From the NCBI RefSeq assembly GCF_026314945.1, contig NZ_CP111121.1, forward strand, positions 4,712,001-4,776,000: DNA of 64,000 nucleotides, written 5' to 3'. A program made the translations under genes and the position numbers. This DNA is from Chryseobacterium fluminis. GTDB taxonomy: Bacteria; Bacteroidota; Bacteroidia; Flavobacteriales; Weeksellaceae. The notes under the pieces were generated by a model that saw only the letters and a program-made list of their open reading frames with translations, ran no database searches and had not been told where the DNA came from. Positions 38,293 through 45,977 of this stretch are shown here, piece by piece (position 1 is the first letter of the stretch; each line of letters opens with the position of its first letter).

Positions 38293-38655
38293 TTAAGATT
38301 TTAAATTTCTAATTTCTTCTTGTAATGCTTCTATTTGTTTTTTTAGCAGATTGATATATTCCTGTTGGTTTTGAAAAATAAATTCCGGAATGTTGTAAAA
38401 GTAATTATTACTTGCAGAATAGTTACTGGATTGATTATCGTAGTTATTAATCTGATGCACTACAGAATCATCTTCTTTAATGTCTTCAACTGTGGTGTCC
38501 AATGCTTTTGCAATACGTTCCCATTCTTCATCTGAAATCCTTATTTCCCCTTTTTCTCTTCTTTGGTATTGAGACTGTGTCATATGCAGTATTTTGGCCA
38601 TATTTTCCTGCGTGTACTTTTCTTTACGGGCTTTAATCAGCTTATTTTTTATCAT
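38293..38655 (-). CDS. XRE-family helix-turn-helix regulator with C-terminal coiled coil
   Basis: A 120-residue DNA-binding protein. The HTH domain fills residues ~1-60 (KARKEKYTQENMAKILHMTQSQYQRREKGEIRISDEEWERIAK). An Asn/Ser/Tyr-rich linker (~65-90) and a short coiled coil (NQQEYINLLKKQIEALQEEIRNLK) follow, the latter probably for dimerisation. It is divergent from the grasp-with-spasm precursor gene. The spacer holds two -7 elements and an 11-bp tandem repeat, so it is the best candidate regulator of the RiPP cluster and of itself. Confidence 0.85.
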   Translation of the reverse strand: MIKNKLIKARKEKYTQENMAKILHMTQSQYQRREKGEIRISDEEWERIAKALDTTVEDIKEDDSVVHQINNYDNQSSNYSASNNYFYNIPEFIFQNQQEYINLLKKQIEALQEEIRNLKS

Positions 38656-38676
38656 AGTTGTGTTTTTTTGATATCA

Positions 38677-38758
38677 CAAATATATATTTTATGGCGGATA
38701 TTCACATAAAATTCACATAAAAACCTTAATCTTATTTCAAGAGAGCTTGATATATTTG
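38677..38758. promoter_or_regulatory. Divergent promoter region with tandem 11-bp operator-like repeat
   Basis: ATTCACATAAA occurs twice back to back (38700-38710, 38711-38721). It lies between a minus-strand -7 element TATATTTG (38677-38684) for the XRE gene and a plus-strand -7 element TATATTTG (38751-38758) for the precursor gene. No TTG -33 element is well placed on either side, which is common for activated or repressed promoters. The repeat is a plausible binding site for the XRE protein. Confidence 0.6.
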
Positions 38759-38796
38759 ATAGGTCAATAAGACACAAAACAATTAAAAGGATCATT

Positions 38797-38994
38797 ATGA
38801 AAAATTCAAAAAACAGAGATGCGTTAATGATGAAATTCCTAAATTCAAGAATTAACAGGACTAAACTTGATAGTATTAATGGTGGAAAATTGGTTCCAAC
38901 TTCTCCAACAGATGTTCAGACGGGTTTGACTTCAAGTGGCAATCACGACAACAGGACCAGTAGACCAGATAAATATTACGATGGTACATTGTAA
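38797..38994 (+). CDS. Grasp-with-spasm RiPP precursor peptide (GG leader), cassette 1
   Basis: A 65-residue peptide: a leader of 30 residues, lysine-rich and ending KLDSINGG, then a 35-residue core beginning KLVPTSPTDVQTG, rich in Thr, Ser, Asp, Asn and Arg and without Cys. The Asp/Thr/Ser content is what an ATP-grasp ligase making ester or amide side-chain bonds would need. It sits behind its own promoter, upstream of a lipoprotein, the ATP-grasp enzyme and the SPASM protein. No peptidase-exporter for the GG leader is present in the window. Confidence 0.8.
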   Translation: MKNSKNRDALMMKFLNSRINRTKLDSINGGKLVPTSPTDVQTGLTSSGNHDNRTSRPDKYYDGTL

Positions 38995-39065
38995 TTCTAT
39001 CCGATGATATGATTAAAAACTTGCATAGAGGATAGAATTATTTTTATCCTTTTTAATTTTATAAG

Positions 39066-39644
39066 ATGGGTACAAAATTTAATAGCAATTACACATTACT
39101 AATTTTAATTCTTTGTTTTTCCGGATGTAAAAAAACAGAAAACTATTCTGAAGTCAGAAGAACTTTAGAACAGGTATTAGTAGATGATCAAAAATTCAGA
39201 ACTCCGATTTTTGATTTTGCCAAGCAAGCTCCACTGGATAGGAAAAATACTGAAATTGTGACAAGGATTATTGATAGCTTAGGATGGTTAGGAAAAGATA
39301 AAATCGGAAAAGATGCAAATCTTGCTTTATTTACAGCCATTCAGCATGCCTGTAAATTATCAACAATGGAAAAATATCTGCCCCTGCTGAAAGAAGCCGC
39401 TTATAAAGGTAATGCTGAAAAAGGACAGGCAGCTTACCTTATTGACAGAGTTGAATTATTAAATAAAAGAAAACAGATCTACGGAACTCAATATTCAATA
39501 AGGGAAGATGGAACAGCTTTTATAGAAAATCTTATTGATTCTGCCCATGTAAATTCCAGAAGAAAGTCTATGGATTTATTTCCTATCGAAAGATATATTA
39601 AAATGATAGATTCCTCAAATAACATAGCAAATAACAGGAAATAG
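39066..39644 (+). CDS. DUF6624-like lipoprotein
   Basis: A 192-residue lipoprotein (signal peptide ends CFSGC, Cys21). The mature part resembles DUF6624: IIDSLGWLGKDKIGKDANLALFTAIQHA, a helical mid-section, and AAYLIDRVELLNKRKQIYGTQY. Function is unknown. It lies between the precursor gene (71 bp upstream) and the ATP-grasp gene (8 bp downstream). Cassette 2 has an unrelated lipoprotein at the same place. Confidence 0.72.
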   Translation: MGTKFNSNYTLLILILCFSGCKKTENYSEVRRTLEQVLVDDQKFRTPIFDFAKQAPLDRKNTEIVTRIIDSLGWLGKDKIGKDANLALFTAIQHACKLSTMEKYLPLLKEAAYKGNAEKGQAAYLIDRVELLNKRKQIYGTQYSIREDGTAFIENLIDSAHVNSRRKSMDLFPIERYIKMIDSSNNIANNRK

Positions 39645-39652
39645 ATGATAAG

Positions 39653-40618
39653 ATGATAGTTATTTATACTGAAGACAATGATATCACCACAAACCTTGTC
39701 ATGGATTGGCTTTCTGTTTTATATAAAGGAGAAATTAAAAGAATTAATACCGATTGTTTTCAAATACCGATACAGAACGAATATTTTATTGATATAAGTG
39801 AAAGTATTAACATAAAAGCGATCTGGTACCGGAGACCCGGAAGAAGGCCTTCTCCTATCCGAAGCATTCCACCGGATTTATTAAGAGAAAAAATAGATGA
39901 TCAAAAATTAGAATCACTATTAATGTATTCTGCTAATAAAGAACTTGAAAATATTAATGCTTACGACATAGAAAATACATATAAGGCTAAGAATATCCTG
40001 GGAGGCCCTTTAAAATATGAAGTCAATAAATTTCAGGTGTTAAGGATTGCTCAAGATATTGGGATAGATATTCCTAAATCTGTTTTGACGAACAGTAAGT
40101 CCAAGCTAACAGATTTTTATGATGACTGTCAAGGCGAAATAATCTCTAAAATGCATGATATGCTGCTCTGTGATATTAATGAAACTCATTCTACCTACGC
40201 AACTTACACAGAAAAAATAGAATTAAACTTTATAAATTCCCTTCCTGAGTATTTTTTTATCGGTCATTTTCAGGAGAAATTAGAGAAAGAATACGAGATA
40301 AGAAGCTTTTATCTGGATGGTGAAATATTTTCAATGGCTATGTTTTCACAGCAGAATAGTCAGACAAGTATCGATTTCAGAAGGTATGACAGAGATAGTA
40401 TGAACAGGCGTGTTACGTACAGGCTGCCTGCTGATTTGGAAGATCATATCCGTACGTTAATGAAAAAGCTGAATTTAAATTGTGGTTCTTTAGATATCGT
40501 AAAAACAAAGGACCAATATGTTTTTTTAGAAGTTAATCCCGTTGGCCAGTTTGGATTTGTAACTGGAGCCTGTAATTATCACCTGCATAAAAAAATCGCT
40601 GAATATTTAATACGATAA
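39653..40618 (+). CDS. gwsG: Grasp-with-spasm ATP-grasp peptide maturase, cassette 1
   Basis: A 321-residue ATP-grasp enzyme of the grasp-with-spasm type, related to graspetide ligases. Landmarks: an N-terminal strand MIVIYTEDNDITTNLVMDWL, IKAIWYRRPGRR, KYEVNKFQVLRIAQDIGIDIPKS, an ATP-binding Lys in EIISKMHD, the substrate-side EKEYEIRSFYLDGE, and the metal-binding FLEVNPVGQF with Glu293 and Asn295. It should activate core Asp/Glu carboxylates and join them to Ser/Thr/Lys side chains; that chemistry is inferred from the family. A tiny ORF and the SPASM gene follow directly. Confidence 0.9.
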   Translation: MIVIYTEDNDITTNLVMDWLSVLYKGEIKRINTDCFQIPIQNEYFIDISESINIKAIWYRRPGRRPSPIRSIPPDLLREKIDDQKLESLLMYSANKELENINAYDIENTYKAKNILGGPLKYEVNKFQVLRIAQDIGIDIPKSVLTNSKSKLTDFYDDCQGEIISKMHDMLLCDINETHSTYATYTEKIELNFINSLPEYFFIGHFQEKLEKEYEIRSFYLDGEIFSMAMFSQQNSQTSIDFRRYDRDSMNRRVTYRLPADLEDHIRTLMKKLNLNCGSLDIVKTKDQYVFLEVNPVGQFGFVTGACNYHLHKKIAEYLIR

Positions 40619-40621
40619 ACA

Positions 40622-40822
40622 ATGGAAAAAAAAGAATTTGTTTCTCTTTTTAAAGATGAAAGCTACAAAATACTTCCGGTTAATTACCATTTAATAAGAA
40701 ATGTGTACTATACCAAAGAAGAAGTAAAGCGTTTTAATTTATATTACTCTGCACACAGTAACTTTCACCAAACTACGGTCTATGATATTTTTTATAATTA
40801 TAAGCCAATACTTCTTCTCTAA
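40622..40822 (+). CDS. Small protein between gwsG and gwsS, cassette 1
   Basis: A 66-residue ORF, aromatic- and Lys-rich, without a GG motif or signal peptide (MEKKEFVSLFKDESYKIL, then YYSAHSNF). It starts 3 bp after the gwsG stop and its TAA overlaps the gwsS ATG (TAATG), so translation is coupled on both sides. Cassette 2 has a 65-residue ORF at the same position with a loosely similar C-terminal half. I do not recognise the family. A leader-binding or maturase-assembly role is a guess from position. Confidence 0.65.
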   Translation: MEKKEFVSLFKDESYKILPVNYHLIRNVYYTKEEVKRFNLYYSAHSNFHQTTVYDIFYNYKPILLL

Positions 40823-41844
40823 TGAATAGATTTTTTAATTTATATTCCAATTGTATTCCTGTAAAGGGAAGTGAAGAAAGTATTATTATAGATCTGCAGA
40901 ATACTGAACATATCAATGTACCCAATCTATTATTTGACGTTCTCAGAAAAACACGTACTCATACAATAGATGAAATAAAAAATTTTTATAATAATAGTTT
41001 GGACGAGGGTATAGATCAGTATTTTAGTTATTTAAAGGATATCGGTTACGGTTTTTTCACAGATCATGTTGAAATGTTCCCGGAGCTTAATTTAGAATGG
41101 TATTCGCCACTTAAGGTTAACAGTGCTATCTTAGAAATTCATGAAGATTGTAAATATGATTTTAATTCTGCAATTAAAGAATTAAGTTCATTAGCCTGTT
41201 CAAGCATCCAAATAAGAATGAGTCATCCCGATGTTAATAATATATTATCCGGCATATTGGATGCAACACGAAAATCAAGAATCAGAAATGTTGAAATTTT
41301 CCTGCCTGAATCTTTGTATGAAGAACATTATTTAAAATATCTTGATGATATTGAAAATAGAATTAACACATTTGTCATTCATAGCGTTAAAGATGAAATC
41401 CTGACTCAGGATTTATATAAAAATTACAAGTACCATATAGATCATAAGCTAATTTTTAAATCAGAAACTATTAATAGTGCAACCACAGATCATATAAAAA
41501 TGGAAAATTTTATTATCAATATGGAGTTTTTTACGGAGGCTCAACAGTGTAATGTTGCTCTAAACAGAAAGATATGTATTGATAATGAAGGAAATTTCAA
41601 AAATTTTCTGGCGCATAAAAGTATCTACGGTAATTTTAGAAACAAAAGTATTACTGAATTGATAGAAGATCGTGAGTTTACCAGAAAATGGTTTGTCAAT
41701 AATGATAGTATTGAGATCTGCAAAGATTGTCAGTTCCGGTATATTTGCTTTAATAATTCTGATATTGAATTCAATGGTCACTCGTGGCAGAAAGTAAATG
41801 AATGTCCATTTGATCCCTATACCAATCTTTGGAAAACAGAATGA
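40822..41844 (+). CDS. gwsS: Grasp-with-spasm SPASM-domain peptide maturase, cassette 1
   Basis: A 340-residue protein of the grasp-with-spasm SPASM family. The C-terminal iron-sulfur-type motif is C-x2-C-x5-C-x18-C (Cys300, Cys303, Cys309, Cys328; ICKDCQFRYICF and NECPFDPY), preceded by Cys243 and Cys252. The N-terminal half has the strand-helix order of radical SAM proteins, but the CxxxCxxC cluster motif is absent (the region reads AILEIHEDCKYDF). It therefore probably assists recognition or maturation rather than doing radical chemistry itself. Confidence 0.87.
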   Translation: MNRFFNLYSNCIPVKGSEESIIIDLQNTEHINVPNLLFDVLRKTRTHTIDEIKNFYNNSLDEGIDQYFSYLKDIGYGFFTDHVEMFPELNLEWYSPLKVNSAILEIHEDCKYDFNSAIKELSSLACSSIQIRMSHPDVNNILSGILDATRKSRIRNVEIFLPESLYEEHYLKYLDDIENRINTFVIHSVKDEILTQDLYKNYKYHIDHKLIFKSETINSATTDHIKMENFIINMEFFTEAQQCNVALNRKICIDNEGNFKNFLAHKSIYGNFRNKSITELIEDREFTRKWFVNNDSIEICKDCQFRYICFNNSDIEFNGHSWQKVNECPFDPYTNLWKTE

Positions 41845-42422
41845 TATTAAGAAAACTCCCACGAATGAACTGCCCCATAAAGCTAGAGACTTTTTAAAAC
41901 ATTTTTCAAAGAAATATCAAAAAATAATTTAGGTCTTAATTATGTCTAACAGCTCAATTCAATATCAGTTTCAACAGATTTGTACAAAACAGGCCAATGC
42001 ATATCCGGCTCGCATCGAAAAATGCATAAAAAATACAAATCATAACTCACATTTTTCAGAATTTTAGTTTTAGTTTTGAATGACTGATTAATATGCATGC
42101 ACCATTTAAAATCAATCAGCGGATTCCGAAAAGCTGACAGAGTAGGAGTAACCAAATAAACTTAATTATAAATAGGAATCATTAAGAAGATATAAGCAGA
42201 AAAATACAGTCGTTTGATGACATTAGGGAAAAATATCAAACGGTGGAGGGAGACCCATTGATTGATCCTAAAATCGTTTTCAATGTGCACAAGAAGGGAT
42301 AAGATGAAAATGCGCTGGGACTGATGATACCGCTAATGAGTCTTACTGATATTTAAAAAAACTTAGTATTAATAATTTACAGTAACTGCCTCTGGCATTG
42401 AGGCAGTTATATATTGAATTGA
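41845..42422. other. Inter-cassette region with probable gene remnants
   Basis: 578 bp without an intact gene. An 18-codon ORF overlaps the gwsS stop (ATGA), as the GLPGLI gene does after cassette 2, and may be the relic of a similar gene. Between about 42200 and 42360 one plus-strand frame reads QSFDDIREKYQTVEGDPLID then PKIVFNVHKKG, a stop, and DENALGLMIPLMSLTDI, which looks like a decayed protein end. A hairpin (42383-42409, AACTGCCTC with GAGGCAGTT) without a T run closes the region. No precursor-like GG ORF was found. Confidence 0.5.
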
Positions 42423-42896
42423 ATGAATAAAATGGGAAAATGCATTATAAGTGCGTTCATGCTTTTACTGTTATGGAACTGTGGAACTCATCATTACAGT
42501 CCATTAGCCATCTACAATTCTATGGCATTGGAAAAATTGGGAAATAATTCCTATGTCAGGCTGACCAATGATTCTGCGCAAGTGACGATGCTCTTACTTG
42601 GTGGCTTCGATATGGCTCAGAGTAAGAAGCAATTTGACAGTATTAGATATAAACTACGAAAACCGGTACATCGATACGGAAAAGACAAGCTGTTTTATCT
42701 TCAGAACTCTACTGCAAAAGTATATGACTGCGCTCTGATGGCTCACGATAAAAAAGTTCCTTCTATGAAAGAAACCCGGAGATTTATCACAAAAAGTATT
42801 GTTTGTAAAAATTCTTTTTTGTCGTTTAGAATATACAAAAAAACACATAAGGAAAATTTACAGTTATATCTGGATCATTTTAAATGTATCAATTAA
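42423..42896 (+). CDS. Hypothetical lipoprotein, cassette 2
   Basis: A 157-residue protein with an N-terminal signal peptide ending LLLLWNC (Cys20) and hence a likely lipoprotein; a second ATG three codons in is an alternative start. The body contains NSYVRLTNDSAQVTMLLLGG and a basic, Lys-rich C-terminus with several Cys. No family is recognised. It ends 5 bp before the second ATP-grasp gene and takes the position of the DUF6624-like lipoprotein in cassette 1. Confidence 0.65.
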   Translation: MNKMGKCIISAFMLLLLWNCGTHHYSPLAIYNSMALEKLGNNSYVRLTNDSAQVTMLLLGGFDMAQSKKQFDSIRYKLRKPVHRYGKDKLFYLQNSTAKVYDCALMAHDKKVPSMKETRRFITKSIVCKNSFLSFRIYKKTHKENLQLYLDHFKCIN

Positions 42897-42901
42897 CATA
42901 A

Positions 42902-43861
42902 ATGATTTTAATAATATCAAAATCAGGAGATCTATCTACGGAACAGGTAGCCGATTGGCTGACGGCGTATAAAGTACCTTTTTTTGTTTTAAACGATAAT
43001 ATTTATGAGGTATTAAAAATTGATTTTAATATAAATAATATATCTATTGGTGGGTATCCGATTGATGCATTCAAAGTGGTATGGTTTAGAAAGTACCCAT
43101 ACGCCTTGCGAGAAGACCAAAAGGCCGATATCAGAAATAAGCTTTATTTTTCACTTATAGAATACAATTTGATAGAATCCAGAGCTATAAGAGATTATTT
43201 ATTATTTGAGCTGAAAAAAAGAAATGTTATCTGGCTTACTAATCCATTTTCTATAACAGAAAACAAGCTTGTACAGATGCAAATGGCAAAGAGTTGTGGA
43301 CTCTATATTCCGGCGACCTACATTCTTAACAATAAGAAAGCTGTTGAGACTTTAATATATGAGAAAAAAGAACTTATCACAAAGCCTATGATAAGGGGAA
43401 CAAACTTCAAATTCAGTAACCGAATTTTTACCATGCCCACAACTACAGTTAATAATAAAGTAGATAATATCCCGGAATTTTTTAAGCCGGCATTATTACA
43501 GGAGAAAATAGTTAGGAAATTTGAAATCAGATCTTTTTATCTTTTGGGAAAGTTCTTCTCAACAAAAGTTATTATGAATGATAATTCTATAGTAGATCAT
43601 CGACTTTTAGCAGCTAAACATGAATGCAGATTTGAAGTCTATCAGTTACCTGAAAATATAGAAAAAAAATTGCACGATCTGATGAAATTACTCGACTTAA
43701 ATTGCACATCTATAGATTTAATAGCGAATGAACAAAATGAATATTTTTTTTTGGAAGTTAATCCGGTGGGACAGTTTACATATCACTCTGTATTTAATAA
43801 TACCTACCTTGAAATAGAAATAGCACTCTCTTTGAAAAAACTATTGAAAAATGCAACATAG
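42902..43861 (+). CDS. gwsG: Grasp-with-spasm ATP-grasp peptide maturase, cassette 2
   Basis: A 319-residue homologue of the cassette 1 ATP-grasp enzyme. Corresponding landmarks: MILIISKSGDLSTEQVADWL, FKVVWFRKYPYALRED, NKLVQMQMAKSCGLYIPATY, an ATP-binding Lys in LITKPMIRGTNF, QEKIVRKFEIRSFYLLGKFF, and FLEVNPVGQF with Glu285 and Asn287. The core is well kept but the two copies differ over most of their length, so this is an old duplication or independent acquisition with its own substrate. It overlaps the next small ORF by 11 bp. Confidence 0.9.
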   Translation: MILIISKSGDLSTEQVADWLTAYKVPFFVLNDNIYEVLKIDFNINNISIGGYPIDAFKVVWFRKYPYALREDQKADIRNKLYFSLIEYNLIESRAIRDYLLFELKKRNVIWLTNPFSITENKLVQMQMAKSCGLYIPATYILNNKKAVETLIYEKKELITKPMIRGTNFKFSNRIFTMPTTTVNNKVDNIPEFFKPALLQEKIVRKFEIRSFYLLGKFFSTKVIMNDNSIVDHRLLAAKHECRFEVYQLPENIEKKLHDLMKLLDLNCTSIDLIANEQNEYFFLEVNPVGQFTYHSVFNNTYLEIEIALSLKKLLKNAT

Positions 43862-44048
43862 AAGTTATATAACACTGATACATTTTATTCTGGATGATGA
43901 ATTTGCGGTGATTCTGAAAAAATTCATCTCAGAAAAAGAACCTAGGAAAGTACGATCCGATAAATATTTTTCGATCAATTATAAAGTAAAAATATATGAT
44001 AAAATTTGTACTCCTTTTATAGATTTAAAAACTTTCAAAAATGACTAA
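43851..44048 (+). CDS. Small protein between gwsG and gwsS, cassette 2
   Basis: A 65-residue ORF overlapping the end of gwsG by 11 bp and the start of gwsS by 8 bp. It is basic and aromatic-rich (MQHRSYITLIHFILDDEF, then SDKYFSINYKVKIYD). The overlap pattern and matching length with the ORF at 40622 argue that both are real and share a role. No signal peptide, GG leader or Cys pattern is present. Function unknown. Confidence 0.62.
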   Translation: MQHRSYITLIHFILDDEFAVILKKFISEKEPRKVRSDKYFSINYKVKIYDKICTPFIDLKTFKND

Positions 44049-45075
44049 ATATTTCGAATTATTTCAGGATTGTTTTATTGTTAAAGGTGCTAAAAATATT
44101 CTTCTATGTGATTTTCATTTCAATAAAATAATTAATGTTACAGGTGTCTATGAAGCATTTGTAGATGATTATTATTTTCCTGTTGAAGATCATCTCTCGG
44201 AAACCATTACTTTTTTAATTGCTGAAAAATTCGGAATCATTACGGAAAGTATTACCCCTAAAAAATTCCGTAAAAAGTTTAAATGGAGATCACCAACGAA
44301 AATAAATGAACTGATCATAGAACTTACTTCCGAACAATATTTTAAGCTTTATAGAGTTTACGATCTCATTGAAGATCTCATGGTAAGCTTTATCCAAATC
44401 CGATTTTTGGAATTTTCATTCTCAAGGTTGGAAGAGACTGTATCTCTAATGGAGCACTCTTGTATTAGAACAGCAGAATTGATGTTGCCTTATTCAGGCA
44501 CACCTCGAAATAAAATGGTATCAAATCTCCTTAAAGAGAATCCGAGAATTAAAATAATATACTTTTATAATGCTCCGGAAAACAGATCGGTCGTTGATGA
44601 TGATAACTTGTTTACTATTATCTACTGTAAAAAGAACCTGACAGATCCTAGATTCTGTGGGGTCGTTGGCGAAGAATATTTTTTAAATGATATTAGGAAT
44701 ATTTCCAAAAGTCTATCGGTTAACAACTGTCTGTATGGAAAATTATTTATTTCTTTTGATGGATATTTAAAAAACTGCCCTTCTTCTCAGAAAGTTTTGG
44801 ATCACATAGACCAAATTTCAGTGCAGGAACTGATTTCAAAGGTATGCAAAGAAAAGGAGAGATACATTAAAAAAGATCAGGTTGAGGTGTGCAGGTGCTG
44901 TGAGTACAGGTATTTCTGTACAGATTGCCGGATGTACAGAGAAAATCCGTCAAATATCTTTTCAAAACCTCTAAAATGTGGGTATGATCCATACCATGGA
45001 ATTTGGGAAGAGTGGAGTGTAAATCCTTTAAAGTCTAAAGCAATTCAATATTATGATCTTGCCAATATTAATTAG
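44041..45075 (+). CDS. gwsS: Grasp-with-spasm SPASM-domain peptide maturase, cassette 2
   Basis: A 344-residue SPASM-domain protein homologous to 40822-41844. Cysteines: Cys230 and Cys246 (NNCLYGKLF, LKNCPSS), then Cys284, Cys286, Cys287, Cys293 and Cys296 (EVCRCCEYRYFCTDC), and a final one in KCGYDPYHGIW, enough for auxiliary Fe-S clusters. As in cassette 1, no CxxxCxxC radical SAM motif is seen in the N-terminal half. The GLPGLI gene starts inside its last 23 bases. Confidence 0.87.
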   Translation: MTKYFELFQDCFIVKGAKNILLCDFHFNKIINVTGVYEAFVDDYYFPVEDHLSETITFLIAEKFGIITESITPKKFRKKFKWRSPTKINELIIELTSEQYFKLYRVYDLIEDLMVSFIQIRFLEFSFSRLEETVSLMEHSCIRTAELMLPYSGTPRNKMVSNLLKENPRIKIIYFYNAPENRSVVDDDNLFTIIYCKKNLTDPRFCGVVGEEYFLNDIRNISKSLSVNNCLYGKLFISFDGYLKNCPSSQKVLDHIDQISVQELISKVCKEKERYIKKDQVEVCRCCEYRYFCTDCRMYRENPSNIFSKPLKCGYDPYHGIWEEWSVNPLKSKAIQYYDLANIN

Positions 45076-45877
45076 TATCGTCATTGGGATCAGTACTTTT
45101 ACTGCTTTATCTGCTCAGAAAATCAGGGTTTTGTATGAAGTAAAGTCTAAACCTGATTCTAACCGACAGGATATACGAAAAAACATAATGCTTCTGGATA
45201 TATATGGTAATGACATATCCCGTTTTTATGCAGAAAATCTATATAAAAGTGATTCTGTAAGAACTAAGGGCGTAAAGCCGAAATCATTTTCCATTAGTTT
45301 CAACAATGCAGTCGTTAAAAATGGCGAAAATCTGAAAAAATATAACCGTCTTCTGGTAGATGTATATGAGGTAAACGAAAAGACTCCTGTGCTGGCCTGG
45401 AAAATTATTCCTGAAAAAAAGAAAATCGGTAATTACGAATGTCAGAAGGCAACGTTAGCATATAAGGGCAGACAATGGACGGCCTGGTTTACCCAGGATA
45501 TACCGATCCCGGAAGGTCCATTCATCTTTAAGGGGCTCCCCGGACTTATCATCCGGATACATGATGACAGAGAAAATTACGATTTCATGGTGCATCAGCT
45601 TCTTAATCACTTTTATGATCCCTATGACGGCGTTGATTTCAGAAATCACACCTTCGTAAAAGTTAATAAAGAACAGCTTAATTAAATATACATCAATAAT
45701 TATCTTGATCCTTACAAAGAAGCGAAAATGGGAAAAATAAAAATGAATTTTGTGGATGAGAATGGTAATGAAGTGCAAAATATCAATTGGAATGAACTGG
45801 CAAAGAATAAGCAACAGGAAATAAAAAGAAATAATAATCCCATAGAATTAACGGATGCTGTAATGTTTCCCGATTAA
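45053..45877 (+). pseudogene. GLPGLI-family protein, interrupted by an in-frame stop
   Basis: An exported protein of the Bacteroidota GLPGLI family (signal peptide about 1-21, ending ALSAQ), with the name motif in FIFKGLPGLIIRIHDD. The frame stops at TAA 45683-45685 after VNKEQLN. The same frame continues open as IYINNYLDPYKEAKMGKIK to a normal-looking end at 45875-45877, so one nonsense change removes the last ~64 residues. GLPGLI proteins often sit beside peptide-maturation genes; their function is unknown. The shortened 210-residue form may or may not work. Confidence 0.82.
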
Positions 45878-45926
45878 TATGATTAACAAAATTTAGTAGT
45901 TTTTTTAATTTTAATATGTTTTCATC

Positions 45927-45958
45927 AAAAGCTTTCGAGAAATTGAAAGCTTTTACTA
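45927..45958 (+). terminator. Terminator after the GLPGLI gene
   Basis: AAAAGCTTTC (45927-45936) and GAAAGCTTTT (45945-45954) form a 10-bp stem with an 8-nt loop, closing the cassette 2 transcript ahead of the MFS gene. Confidence 0.75.
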
Positions 45959-45977
45959 TTTTTATCAAAATTTAATA

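Noticed and set aside
41946..42155. 69-codon minus-strand frame between the two RiPP cassettes
   Set aside because: Low-complexity, no homology recognised, and it overlaps plus-strand gene remnants; not supported as a gene.
42383..42409. Hairpin as a terminator upstream of cassette 2
   Set aside because: A good 10-bp stem but no T run on either strand, so it is recorded only within the inter-cassette region.
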